A stretch of 14,694 bases of DNA from an uncultured Granulicatella sp. GTDB taxonomy: Bacteria > Bacillota > Bacilli > Lactobacillales > Aerococcaceae. The DNA lies in NCBI GenBank assembly GCA_937891475.1, contig CALATC010000033.1, positions 1 to 14,694 on the forward strand, in the 5' to 3' direction. Shown here in pieces: positions 1-7,500 of the stretch (positions are counted from its first letter, which is position 1; each line of letters starts with the position of its first letter). The translations under genes and the position numbers were made by a program. Below the pieces are notes generated by a model, which was not told where the DNA came from, did not search any database, and saw only the letters and a list, made by a program, of their open reading frames with translations.

Positions 1-55
1 GGAGTGATCTGCTTGTGTCCTTGCAGAACTCCCCGAACCCGACTGTCCTTTTTTA
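1..55 (-). pseudogene. orf15: Tn916 orf15 (ConG-like), distal part beyond IS1216, partial
   Basis: This stretch is the continuation of the interrupted orf15 on the far side of IS1216. If one copy of the 8-bp duplication (48-55 equals 865-872) is removed, the frame of the upstream part joins without a shift: ...V-T-G-K-K then G-Q-S-G-S-G-S-S-A-R-T-Q-A-D-H-S, open to position 1. The Ser/Gly-rich character fits a linker before the soluble C-terminal part of this protein family, which in Tn916 is about 750 residues long. It has no start of its own here and is probably not translated in this copy. The rest lies outside the window. Confidence 0.88.
48..55. repeat. Target-site duplication of IS1216, left copy
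   Basis: The 8-bp CTTTTTTA lies directly before the left inverted repeat and is identical to 865-872. It marks the insertion point inside orf15. Confidence 0.95.
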
Positions 56-864
56 GGTTCTGTTGCAAAGTTTTAAATCTACTATCAAATAAGGTAGAAT
101 AATAGAAAAAGATAGCAGGAGGAATGACGATGAATCATTTTAAAGGAAAGCAATTTCAGCAGGATGTGATTATTGTAGCCGTGGGCTACTATCTTCGTTA
201 TAACCTTAGCTATCGTGAAGTTCAAGAAATCTTATATGATCGTGGCATTAACGTTTCTCATACGACGATTTATCGTTGGGTGCAAGAATATGGCAAACTA
301 CTCTATCAAATTTGGAAAAAGAAAAATAAAAAATCCTTTTATTCATGGAAAATGGATGAAACATACATCAAAATTAAAGGAAAATGGCATTATTTGTATC
401 GAGCCATCGATGCAGATGGTTTAACCTTGGATATTTGGTTACGTAAAAAACGGGACACACAAGCAGCCTATGCTTTTCTTAAGCGGTTAGTGAAGCAGTT
501 TGATGAACCGAAGGTTGTAGTCACAGATAAAGCCCCCTCTATTACAAGTGCCTTTAAGAGACTAAAAGAATACGGCTTTTATCAAGGGACAGAACATCGT
601 ACCATTAAATACCTGAATAATTTGATTGAACAAGACCATCGTCCAGTAAAGAGACGCAATAAATTCTATCGAAGTTTACGCACTGCCTCACCCACGATTA
701 AAGGCATGGAAGCCATCCGAGGATTATATAAGAAAACCCGAAAAGAAGGCACTCTCTTCGGGTTTTCGGTCTGTACTGAAATCAAGGTATTATTGGGAAT
801 CCCAGCTTAAATCATAGATGCCGTAAGGGATTTTATTCTTTATTTAAAACTTTGCAACAGAACC
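56..864 (+). mobile_element. IS1216: IS1216 (IS6/IS26 family), complete
   Basis: A complete insertion sequence of 809 bp. The ends are perfect 23-bp inverted repeats (56-78 and 842-864) beginning GGTTCTGTTGCAAAG, the IS1216 terminus. Direct repeats CTTTTTTA flank it at 48-55 and 865-872, the 8-bp target duplication typical of IS6-family elements. One intact DDE transposase fills the interior. Matching duplications on both sides mean a simple single-copy insertion into orf15 with no later deletion or rearrangement at this site. IS1216 is common in enterococci and streptococci and often mobilises resistance genes through cointegrates, but only one copy is visible here. Confidence 0.97.
130..810 (+). 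CDS. tnpA: IS1216 transposase (DDE, IS6 family)
   Basis: The transposase that catalyses IS1216 movement by the IS6-family copy-in or cointegrate route. Counted from the ATG at 130 it is 226 residues, the usual IS1216 length. An N-terminal helix-turn-helix (about residues 25-55) precedes the DDE catalytic core: D76 in WKMDETYIK, D133 in VVVTDKAPS and E167 in NLIEQDHRPVK, with the K/R-rich stretch after the glutamate that is typical of the family. An ATG also occurs at 124, but AGGAGG at 117-122 would be only 1 nt from it and is 7 nt from the ATG at 130, so I chose 130. No frameshift or stop is present, so it is probably active. It reads opposite to the conjugation operon. Confidence 0.97.
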   Translation: MNHFKGKQFQQDVIIVAVGYYLRYNLSYREVQEILYDRGINVSHTTIYRWVQEYGKLLYQIWKKKNKKSFYSWKMDETYIKIKGKWHYLYRAIDADGLTLDIWLRKKRDTQAAYAFLKRLVKQFDEPKVVVTDKAPSITSAFKRLKEYGFYQGTEHRTIKYLNNLIEQDHRPVKRRNKFYRSLRTASPTIKGMEAIRGLYKKTRKEGTLFGFSVCTEIKVLLGIPA

Positions 865-2326
865 CTTTTTTACCTGTAACAATGGCAGACCCAGCCCCTA
901 GAGTAGTCATGGAACGTCCAAGTTTCCGCTGTAGACGGTGCATGTGAGCGTGCATAAGCATACGAGGTTTTCTCATCACACGACTTCCCACACTTTGAGA
1001 ATCGTTACTCTGTAGAGAAAACATACTCATTAAATCGCCCAGCTTGAAGTAGATTCCTGCAAAGGTCACAATCTGTAGAAAAGCAATCAAAAAGAACGGA
1101 TAACCAGCCGATAAGGTATAGAGCATGGTTGAAATACTAAATGCTGTCGTAATAATCAATGTGATTCCAGCTCGTGTCAAAATGGTATTAAAGAGCTTTG
1201 TTATGGCTCGTTTTGACATACCATCAAATGATGGAATCATGCTTAAAATAAAGCTCACAGGCAGAAACATAGCATAGATGATAAAAAGTACCTGCGAGAA
1301 AATCATGATTCCTGTTAATAGGAATACAAATATGGAAATCCCAATATTGAAGACAAATAGGAAGAAGACTGTACCTAAACGGTTAATGGTCTTTGTAATG
1401 GTTAGATTGGTATTGCTTCTGTCTTCAATTTCTTCCGCAACAATTTTTTCTCTGTCTTCGCCATTGTTGGAATCTGGGCTGGTGGAGAGCAGGCTTTCCA
1501 CACGGTCAATACCGATACTTTCAATGTCTGAACTGTTGTATTGAAGCAGTAGCCACGGTTGCTGAACCTGTATGGAAAACAGGCTATCTCTGATTAAGTC
1601 CACGCTGTCCTTGCCTTGACTATCGGAATGGGGCATGACAATCTTCGTGCCAAGTGATAAACTGGCATTACTGATGTCTGATGAAAAGTCATTGATTTTT
1701 TTAATGTAGTCGGGAGCGTAGGCAATAAAGGAAGCCGATAGGATAAACACCAGCACAAAATTCATAATGGCATGAATTGCCTTTGTGGTTTCTCTCTTTA
1801 TCAGTCCCGTATAGGCAACATAAACCCCAAGAACCAAAATCAAGAGTAAGAGGAATCCAACATAGAAACCCTCTGTTGAAAATCCGTTTGCACTCACACC
1901 AGCTAAGGTCTGCATATTCTTACCAATGGAATCTGCTGTAGCGGAAATGAAGTCTAAGGAATAGGCTTCCTGTACTAAGTAACCTGTCGCATTGGAAACA
2001 TACAAACTGATTGTCCAAATAAAATTGGTAATGGCATATAGTCCATACATGACCTGTTTTCCAATCCCGTCCGACCAGTTCCACGGAAGCCAGCCCCAGC
2101 TATTATCCACATAAAAATCCAGTTGATAGTTTTCAAGTGGGTATCGGCTGTATTCATTTGCCACATTGACCGTATCATCTACCAAGCCCGCAGCTTGAAC
2201 CACCGTTCCCAGCATGGCTAAAAGAAAAATGGCAATCACAAGTGTGAAAGCCACTGTCATTGCCACTTTACCTAGACGTTTCAGCGTCCAGTTTGATTTT
2301 ATTCTGTTTACTATTGATGGTTTCAC
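833..2326 (-). pseudogene. orf15: Tn916 orf15 (ConG/VirB6-like channel protein), interrupted by IS1216
   Basis: A polytopic membrane protein of the Tn916-family mating channel, corresponding to ICEBs1 ConG and comparable in role to VirB6. The open frame is 497 codons, but only about 487 are native. The last ten residues (G-F-C-C-K-V-L-N-K-E) are read from the IS1216 end and stop at 833. Hydrophobic segments fall near residues 20-46, 93-112, 152-175, 186-206, 318-342, 343-365, 385-405 and 408-427, so the membrane part is retained and the soluble C-terminal third is lost. The start is GTG at 2326, preceded by AGAGGTG and 2 nt after the orf16 stop, which suggests coupled translation. The overlapping ATG at 2328 meets a stop at once. 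A stable truncated protein is possible, but full function is unlikely. Confidence 0.92.
865..872. repeat. Target-site duplication of IS1216, right copy
   Basis: The second copy of CTTTTTTA, directly after the right inverted repeat. It pairs with 48-55. Confidence 0.95.
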
Positions 2327-2328
2327 AT

Positions 2329-4776
2329 TTACACCTCTTTTCGCACAGGTGGTCTGGTATCAAAGGCATGGAGCAGTTCTTCAAATACAGGGTGGAACTG
2401 TATCACACCGACACGACCATATAAATCACTGATAAGGCATTGCCCGTTTTCCAAATCACGCAATCGCTTCTGATTGTTTTCGTCCTCTGGGTCTACACCA
2501 AAAAAGGCTAAGGTCTTTTTAATCTCGTTAAGGTCAGTGGAACGAAATGCAAATTTTAAGCCGAGGTTATTTTTCAGTTTTTCATCTAAGAGGTCGTCTG
2601 TATTTTGGGTCACGAAATATACCCCAGCGTTCATAGCACGACCAGCCCGAACCAGCTTCATAGATAGTGTTTTTCCTTGTGCTACCTGTAAAAAGCTCCA
2701 TGCTTCGTCTAAATCTACAATCTTGAAAATGCTTCGGTCTGTATGGATAAAGTCTAAAGCAAAGGTACTAATGACAATCAGCATAGCAACGGATAAAAGC
2801 TCCATAGTGGTATATTCCTCAAAGGAAGTTTCCTTGTCGGGAAGTACCAAGTCCGCAACCTGTATAATGTTCAGTTGTTTTTCTAAGCTGATAGACTGCT
2901 CCACATAACCATTACTGAATAATAAATGTGCAAAGTCATAGTCTGTAAAACTTTCGATATGGTCGGCTATACTGGTACTTAGTGGCGTATTCTCAACCCG
3001 TAATTCCTCAATCACTTTCATCAACCCTCGTACTTCACTATTGGTTACTGCACGAATGGCTTTTCTAAGGATTGGGAAGCGTTCCCCATCACGAGAGGAA
3101 ATCCCCGTAAGGAATGTCAGAATATCAATAGCCAGTGATTCAGAATCTTTGGGATTTTTCATAATCACATAAGGGTCAAGTAAGCCTTTGTTTTTCTCAT
3201 CAGAAGTCAGAGTGACGATATTGATTTCATGGGAAATCTCTGGCAAGGTTTCTTTCCATCTGCCACGTTCTGCTTTTGGGTCTACAATCACTGCTTGTGC
3301 CCCATAAAGCACCGCATAATAGACGATAAGGTTATTCGCAAAGGATTTACCACCACCCAGCGAACCAACAAAAGCCGACGCTAACGCATTGGTTACTGAA
3401 CCCTTAACCCCTTGACTGGCAAGAGCAGGTTTCAGATAGACATTGCGTCCAGTATCTAAGCTGTAGCCAACATAAATCCCCTCATTTTCCCCCAGCATTT
3501 GAGTAGCACCAAAACCTAAACCAGCGAGGAAATCAGAGGTCACGTATTGAATATAATCATTCATATAACGCTTGCTGGCAGGTAAAAATTCTTCATGTAA
3601 GCCGAGCATATCCCCAAATGGTCGTACCAGTTTTACGCTTAAATCGTCATAAAAATCTTTCACTTCATTACAACGACGTTTGAGTTCGTCAAGATCATTT
3701 GCTGATACCCTTACCACATAAGACAGCTTGTACATAGATTCCTTGCTTTGGTCTAAATTGGTTTCCAGCTCATTCACACTTTCCAGAGCTTCCGCCACAT
3801 TGGAGCTGGTTTCATTATCACTTTGCCAAGCGTGGTTATCCAAGTCTTTCAGTTCTTTCTTTTTATTGCGGACAGTAGATAGGGCTTTACGATTCGCTAC
3901 AATTTCCACATTCATTGACGTATCAATCGGGAATGTAAATTGCTGTTGCTGGTAGTAGAAGATTTCAGAGGACGGGAAGTCCAGTTCTCCGACAATGCTG
4001 TTAATGGTAAAGTAAGCTACATAGACGGTTTCATCTTCCTGCTGGATTTTCAAATATCGCTGTTTTTCTTCCACCAAACAGCGAGTAGGCTTAATCAAGT
4101 CATAGTATTTAATCAGCGTTTCATTATCCAGCTTTTTCTTTGATAGATGGTACTCATACTCTTCATAGGCAGTGCCTGTCTGTCCGTAAAGGTGTTCAAT
4201 CAGATAGCCGAAGTCGTCCTTATCTAACCTGCGGATTTTGAAACGACGAGAGATTTTATTTTCTAAGAGCTTTTCCATCTTCTGAAAACGCAGGATTTCA
4301 TCATTACTCATACTAACAAAATCGCCCATCAGCTTATGGTTCACATCATAGACAAAATCAGACAAAGCATTTTTTGCTTCAACGGTAAGACTTTTCATAG
4401 AAAACTCCTGATCGTTGAGAAGCAACTTAAAGCCGATAAAGAAACGGTAGTTCACTTGATTTTCGCCAATCATGGATATTAAAGCGTCTGTCTGTTGGTC
4501 GATTTTGTCATAGGCAACCGCTTTGAGCTTGCCAGTGACTTCATTTTTGGAACGCTCTTGTGCAGAACGTATGCTGGATTCTGTACTGATTTGTAAAGCA
4601 TGAATTTTGCCATCACGATTTTGTGCGATAAGCTGTCTGAAAGAATCATGCACTTGTATTTTCTGTTCTGGACTTAGAAATGAGTAATTGTAAGGAACAA
4701 GCTCATAGTAAGCATAACATTCCCCGTCTTTATTCCAGACGAGATTGTTTTCAATGTATTTAATTGGATATGCCAT
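2329..4776 (-). CDS. orf16: Tn916 orf16, VirB4-like conjugation ATPase (ConE-like)
   Basis: The cytoplasmic ATPase that powers the type IV secretion channel, homologous to ICEBs1 ConE and VirB4. From the ATG at 4776 it is 815 residues, the length known for Tn916 Orf16. Walker A is GSLGGGKS at about residues 471-478. Walker B is IVDLDEAW with D690-E691, and a QNTDDLL motif near residue 724 fits the conserved region after Walker B. The frame is open upstream to 4827, but TAGGAG at 4785-4790 lies 8 nt before the 4776 ATG, which decides the start. It overlaps the end of orf17 by 17 bp and ends 2 nt before orf15. The gene is intact. Confidence 0.96.
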   Translation of the reverse strand: MAYPIKYIENNLVWNKDGECYAYYELVPYNYSFLSPEQKIQVHDSFRQLIAQNRDGKIHALQISTESSIRSAQERSKNEVTGKLKAVAYDKIDQQTDALISMIGENQVNYRFFIGFKLLLNDQEFSMKSLTVEAKNALSDFVYDVNHKLMGDFVSMSNDEILRFQKMEKLLENKISRRFKIRRLDKDDFGYLIEHLYGQTGTAYEEYEYHLSKKKLDNETLIKYYDLIKPTRCLVEEKQRYLKIQQEDETVYVAYFTINSIVGELDFPSSEIFYYQQQQFTFPIDTSMNVEIVANRKALSTVRNKKKELKDLDNHAWQSDNETSSNVAEALESVNELETNLDQSKESMYKLSYVVRVSANDLDELKRRCNEVKDFYDDLSVKLVRPFGDMLGLHEEFLPASKRYMNDYIQYVTSDFLAGLGFGATQMLGENEGIYVGYSLDTGRNVYLKPALASQGVKGSVTNALASAFVGSLGGGKSFANNLIVYYAVLYGAQAVIVDPKAERGRWKETLPEISHEINIVTLTSDEKNKGLLDPYVIMKNPKDSESLAIDILTFLTGISSRDGERFPILRKAIRAVTNSEVRGLMKVIEELRVENTPLSTSIADHIESFTDYDFAHLLFSNGYVEQSISLEKQLNIIQVADLVLPDKETSFEEYTTMELLSVAMLIVISTFALDFIHTDRSIFKIVDLDEAWSFLQVAQGKTLSMKLVRAGRAMNAGVYFVTQNTDDLLDEKLKNNLGLKFAFRSTDLNEIKKTLAFFGVDPEDENNQKRLRDLENGQCLISDLYGRVGVIQFHPVFEELLHAFDTRPPVRKEV

Positions 4777-5152
4777 AAAATTCACTCCTAACTGCTGTAA
4801 TGGCTTCTTGTGGCTGGTTTCTGCCAAGCGTTACTTTTTTTCCTGCATAGGTCAGCTTTGGTCGCAGTGCATAAGCAATGACAGACTTCAAAAATCCATA
4901 AGGCTTTTTACCATCAAAAGTTTTTGTAGACATAAACCATGTGAAAGCCACAGGAATCCCAAAGTATTTGAGAAATGCTCCCTCTATCATGGAAAGAGGG
5001 GGCAAGTTGCCAAGTATCATCACTGCAAAGAGTGACACGACAAACCATGTCATTTGCGTAAAGGTTATGGGAAACGGAAGTCTAAAATCATTGATAGAAT
5101 ACAGTACCTTTTCCACAGACCAGATACTGGTATAGCTTCGTATTTTCTTCAT
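4760..5152 (-). CDS. orf17: Tn916 orf17, TcpE-family membrane protein (ConD-like)
   Basis: A small membrane component of the conjugation channel, of the TcpE family and positioned like ICEBs1 ConD. From the ATG at 5152 it has 130 residues starting MKKIRSYTSIWSVEK, two hydrophobic segments (about 33-50 and 58-75), and a basic C-terminal tail. The frame is open back to 5266, giving 168 residues and an overlap with ardA, but I prefer the shorter form. GAAAGGA at 5161-5167 is 8 nt from the 5152 ATG, the longer start lacks a good site, and the extra 38 codons cover a terminator-like hairpin. Annotations of relatives often show the longer version. It ends 17 bp inside orf16. Confidence 0.87.
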   Translation of the reverse strand: MKKIRSYTSIWSVEKVLYSINDFRLPFPITFTQMTWFVVSLFAVMILGNLPPLSMIEGAFLKYFGIPVAFTWFMSTKTFDGKKPYGFLKSVIAYALRPKLTYAGKKVTLGRNQPQEAITAVRSEFYGISN

Positions 5153-5168
5153 GTAATCAATCCTTTCA

Positions 5169-5200
5169 TAAAAAATAGGGGTAGCTGATTGAGCCACCCC
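5169..5200 (-). terminator. Intrinsic-terminator-like hairpin between ardA and orf17
   Basis: Read on the minus strand, GGGGTGGCT (5200-5192) pairs with AGCTACCCC (5186-5178) through nine pairs including one G-U, with a 5-nt loop. It is followed by TATTTTTT. This is the form of a Rho-independent terminator, in the middle of an otherwise continuous conjugation operon. It could lower orf17-orf13 expression relative to ardA. Seen by eye; no folding energy was computed. Confidence 0.7.
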
Positions 5201-5240
5201 GTAAAATAGAAAATCTGCCAGTAGTAATGTACCGACAGAT

Positions 5241-5738
5241 TTAATAGACGATTTCAAAAATCCCATGATTGGTTGAGATAAACGTTCCTGAAAGGTCTAA
5301 ATCCCGACCATAGGCTTGATAATCAATATAGTTTTGAAGACTAGCTGGTACTTCGCCTAAAGCACCCGTTTCTTCAATGTAGTAGCGTGCCACGTCATAC
5401 ATATCATCACAATCGGAATGAATGATAATATCCTCTTGATGTTCGCTTAGTTCTTCAATGCTTGAAAAATGAGTGAGCAGAGCAGATAGCTCCGATTGTA
5501 ATTCTTCGGGTAATTCCGATACCATTTCCCATAGTCGATTGAGTTCGCCAATGGAAGTGTATTCGTCAACCGTAAAGGGTAACTCGTAGTCATGAATGGC
5601 GTATTCCTCATATTCATCATTCAAGCCGATTTTCTCTTTGACTTCCTCAAAGTCAATGGGAAAGGTAAACCACGCACCGACCAATTCGCCCTCATTGTAT
5701 TTGCCTAAATTCGCAATATAGACTTGCATATCGTCCAT
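5241..5738 (-). CDS. ardA: ArdA antirestriction protein (Tn916 orf18)
   Basis: A DNA-mimic protein that inhibits type I restriction-modification enzymes in the new host so that incoming element DNA survives. The 165-residue length and the very acidic composition (long runs rich in E and D, few basic residues) fit ArdA. The opening MDDMQVYIANLGKYNEGELV and the phrase VGAWFTFPID are characteristic, and Orf18 of Tn916 is the structurally studied ArdA. AAAGGA lies about 9 nt before the ATG at 5738. A strong hairpin lies in the 116-nt gap upstream, and a terminator-like hairpin lies just downstream, so ardA may be expressed partly on its own. Confidence 0.96.
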   Translation of the reverse strand: MDDMQVYIANLGKYNEGELVGAWFTFPIDFEEVKEKIGLNDEYEEYAIHDYELPFTVDEYTSIGELNRLWEMVSELPEELQSELSALLTHFSSIEELSEHQEDIIIHSDCDDMYDVARYYIEETGALGEVPASLQNYIDYQAYGRDLDLSGTFISTNHGIFEIVY

Positions 5739-5807
5739 ATATTCACGTCCTTTCTTTGTAGAGATTCAAAAATCCCTACCGCACTTCGTTTGGTGTACCA
5801 TTCCTTT

Positions 5808-5838
5808 GCGGAACATAAGAAAACCACTTATATTCCAC
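5808..5838. other. 12-bp inverted repeat upstream of ardA (possible sso or structured leader)
   Basis: In the gap between orf19 and ardA (5739-5854), GCGGAACATAAG (5808-5819) and CTTATATTCCAC (5827-5838) can pair along 12 positions, two of them G-U type when read on the minus strand, around a 7-nt loop. No T-run follows directly, so this is not a standard terminator. Tn916 is reported to carry a single-strand origin of replication, and I recall it being placed near here, but I cannot confirm that from the sequence. A structured ardA leader is the other option. Confidence 0.5.
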
Positions 5839-5854
5839 AAAAGAACGGTTTTAT

Positions 5855-6076
5855 TTAAGCACCAATAATGCGATTGAATAGCTCTAGTAAAATGTCTTTT
5901 ACTCCAGCAGCGTTGAAGACTAAGCCAACCGCAATAATCGCAATAATTAAAAAGCCAATCAGTTTGCTAAACTCACGCTTGAAGCCAAGATACAAGCCAA
6001 TCACAACGATTGCTAAAAGCACCAGTGATTGAGCGTTTGATAGAAACCAGTTATAAAGGTTTTGTCCAAAATTCAT
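5855..6076 (-). CDS. orf19: Tn916 orf19, small two-pass membrane protein
   Basis: A 73-residue membrane protein of the conjugation region, matching Tn916 Orf19. It belongs with the small TcpD/ConC-type proteins required for the mating channel, but its exact role is not known to me. There are two hydrophobic segments, about residues 17-33 (SLVLLAIVVIGLYLG) and 38-58 (LIGFLIIAIIAVGLVF), joined by a short basic loop KREFSK. GGAGAA lies about 8 nt before the ATG at 6076. It follows orf20 after 42 nt and precedes ardA. Confidence 0.9.
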   Translation of the reverse strand: MNFGQNLYNWFLSNAQSLVLLAIVVIGLYLGFKREFSKLIGFLIIAIIAVGLVFNAAGVKDILLELFNRIIGA

Positions 6077-6118
6077 AAAAATGTTCTCCTCTCTATATTC
6101 AATGAATTTGTATTTGAG

Positions 6119-7324
6119 TTATTTTTTTGTTGTTATCACGTCCTGTTCTTTTACTGACTGTTGCTTCAAAATCTGCTTGTGTCGGTCTGTCAGTTTCGCA
6201 TGGTCGAGAATGTCTTTTACAACCTGCGTCTGGTTGATTTCATCAAGTTTAATCGCAACCTTTAAGGTCGGGGCAACTTGATGAGATAGCCAGTTCAGCG
6301 TCCTTTGGAAGGAGTAAGGCTCTGGTTTTGTGGTTAGTTTTAATCGTTCACGATTGTTCCCAATAAACCAAGCCCATTCTTCATTCAGTTTCCAATCAGA
6401 ACGAGGTTTGGAATCGTCTTTATCTACAAAACGGATATACCGATTGATAATTTTAAAGGCGGTATGCTCTGGATTGTCATAGACGAGTAAATCACGGACT
6501 GCATAATAGGCACGCTCATTTTTCAATCGAATCTCAAAACGGTTTTTTACTTCTGCGTCTTCAATGGGAATATCATTTTTCTTGTACTGCTCGTAGTCCT
6601 TTTCATAGATACAGAAATAAACTTCACTTTGTAATGAACCGATATAGAGGGTGTTTCCCATACATTCCTTTTCCTCTTTGCGTACCAGTTCGCCACTGCG
6701 ATAGCTTTTAAAACTGCGGAAGACGGAGATACATTCTTCCTGTTGGCACTTTTCAGTGAGTACAGGGATATTTAAAATCCCTGTCTTATCGTTAATGGCA
6801 AGGTCAAGGCGTTTCATCACACCGCCAGCCACCAAAACGTCCATAAAGAACTCATACCAGCTTCTTTGTTGTGCCAGAAGATAGCTTTCAAATTGTCTGC
6901 ACCCACGACCTTTCAATTCCACCAGAACTCCTTTGTCCAGTTCATGGGAGCAAAGGACGAATATGTCGCCTAAAGCATAATGCTCTGAATAAGAATAGAA
7001 ACCATAGTCCTCATGAAGAAAATAGGACAGTTTCAGTTGTAAGATGTTTTCGACCACCTGCTGTACGTCTGTTGTCGGAAAGCGAATTCTTACATAATCA
7101 AACAGCATTTCAAGGGGAGCGTCGGGATTGAAGCGTTCCAGAGCTTCCCAAAGGGACTGCTGTAAATCCTCTGATGGCTTGACTTTTCCTGTTTCAATAT
7201 CGCTTAGATACTGCCTTGTAATACCAGTCGCAACAGCTAAACGGTTTTGAGATAGTCCATAAGCCAAGCGTTTTTCTTTTAAATGCTGTAACCAAGTTTG
7301 TTCATTCAGTAAAAATCCCTCCAA
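6119..7324 (-). CDS. orf20: Tn916 orf20, MobT/Rep_trans relaxase
   Basis: The relaxase that nicks oriT, stays covalently attached to the transferred strand and also starts rolling-circle replication of the circular element. It is homologous to ICEBs1 NicK. The frame is 401 codons. A Cro/cI-type helix-turn-helix lies at about residues 15-52 (LKEKRLAYGLSQNRLA ... ITRQYLSDIE). The Rep_trans core follows, with MKRLDLAIND (170-179), TLYIGSLQSEVYFCIYEKD (225-243) and NRFEIRLKNE (261-270). I cannot assign the catalytic tyrosine by eye. The conventional start is TTG 7324, which sits inside its own Shine-Dalgarno; CTG 7309 is 7 nt from GGAGGG and is a plausible alternative (see findings). Tn916 Int reportedly directs strand-specific nicking by Orf20. 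The gene is intact. Confidence 0.95.
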   Translation of the reverse strand: MEGFLLNEQTWLQHLKEKRLAYGLSQNRLAVATGITRQYLSDIETGKVKPSEDLQQSLWEALERFNPDAPLEMLFDYVRIRFPTTDVQQVVENILQLKLSYFLHEDYGFYSYSEHYALGDIFVLCSHELDKGVLVELKGRGCRQFESYLLAQQRSWYEFFMDVLVAGGVMKRLDLAINDKTGILNIPVLTEKCQQEECISVFRSFKSYRSGELVRKEEKECMGNTLYIGSLQSEVYFCIYEKDYEQYKKNDIPIEDAEVKNRFEIRLKNERAYYAVRDLLVYDNPEHTAFKIINRYIRFVDKDDSKPRSDWKLNEEWAWFIGNNRERLKLTTKPEPYSFQRTLNWLSHQVAPTLKVAIKLDEINQTQVVKDILDHAKLTDRHKQILKQQSVKEQDVITTKK

Positions 7325-7332
7325 TCAAAAAG

Positions 7333-7486
7333 GCGTATGTCAACTTTTAAAGCCCATTTGACATACGCTGAAATTTTGTAAATCCCTTGTAACCAAAGGA
7401 TTTTCTAATGTTTTTTTGACTGTTTCCTGTCGATTTGTACCCCCCTGTTAGATACGGGGGGTTAATGGGCAGGGCAAGCCCTGCCC
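7333..7486. other. oriT: oriT region with four nested or adjacent inverted repeats
   Basis: The 176-nt gap between the 145-residue gene and orf20 is the origin of transfer. On the plus strand it holds an 11-bp repeat GCGTATGTCAA/TTGACATACGC (7333-7343, 7358-7368) and a 10-bp repeat with one mismatch (7380-7389, 7394-7403). It also holds ACCCCCC/GGGGGGT (7439-7445, 7456-7462) around a 10-nt centre, and GGGCAGGGC/GCCCTGCCC (7467-7475, 7478-7486). The C6/G6 repeat has the same design as the ICEBs1 oriT core (A-C7 ... G6-T with a CTAACA-type centre) and matches Tn916 as I remember it. The relaxase gene adjoins it, as expected. The nick position is not assigned. Confidence 0.88.
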
Positions 7487-7500
7487 GACAAAGCCAGAAC

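Noticed and set aside
2329..4827. Orf16 as an 832-residue protein from 4827
   Set aside because: TAGGAG is correctly spaced before the ATG at 4776, giving the 815-residue form known for Tn916.
4760..5266. Orf17 as a 168-residue protein overlapping ardA
   Set aside because: The upstream 38 codons lack a good ribosome binding site and cover a terminator-shaped hairpin; the ATG at 5152 is better supported. The long form is not fully excluded.
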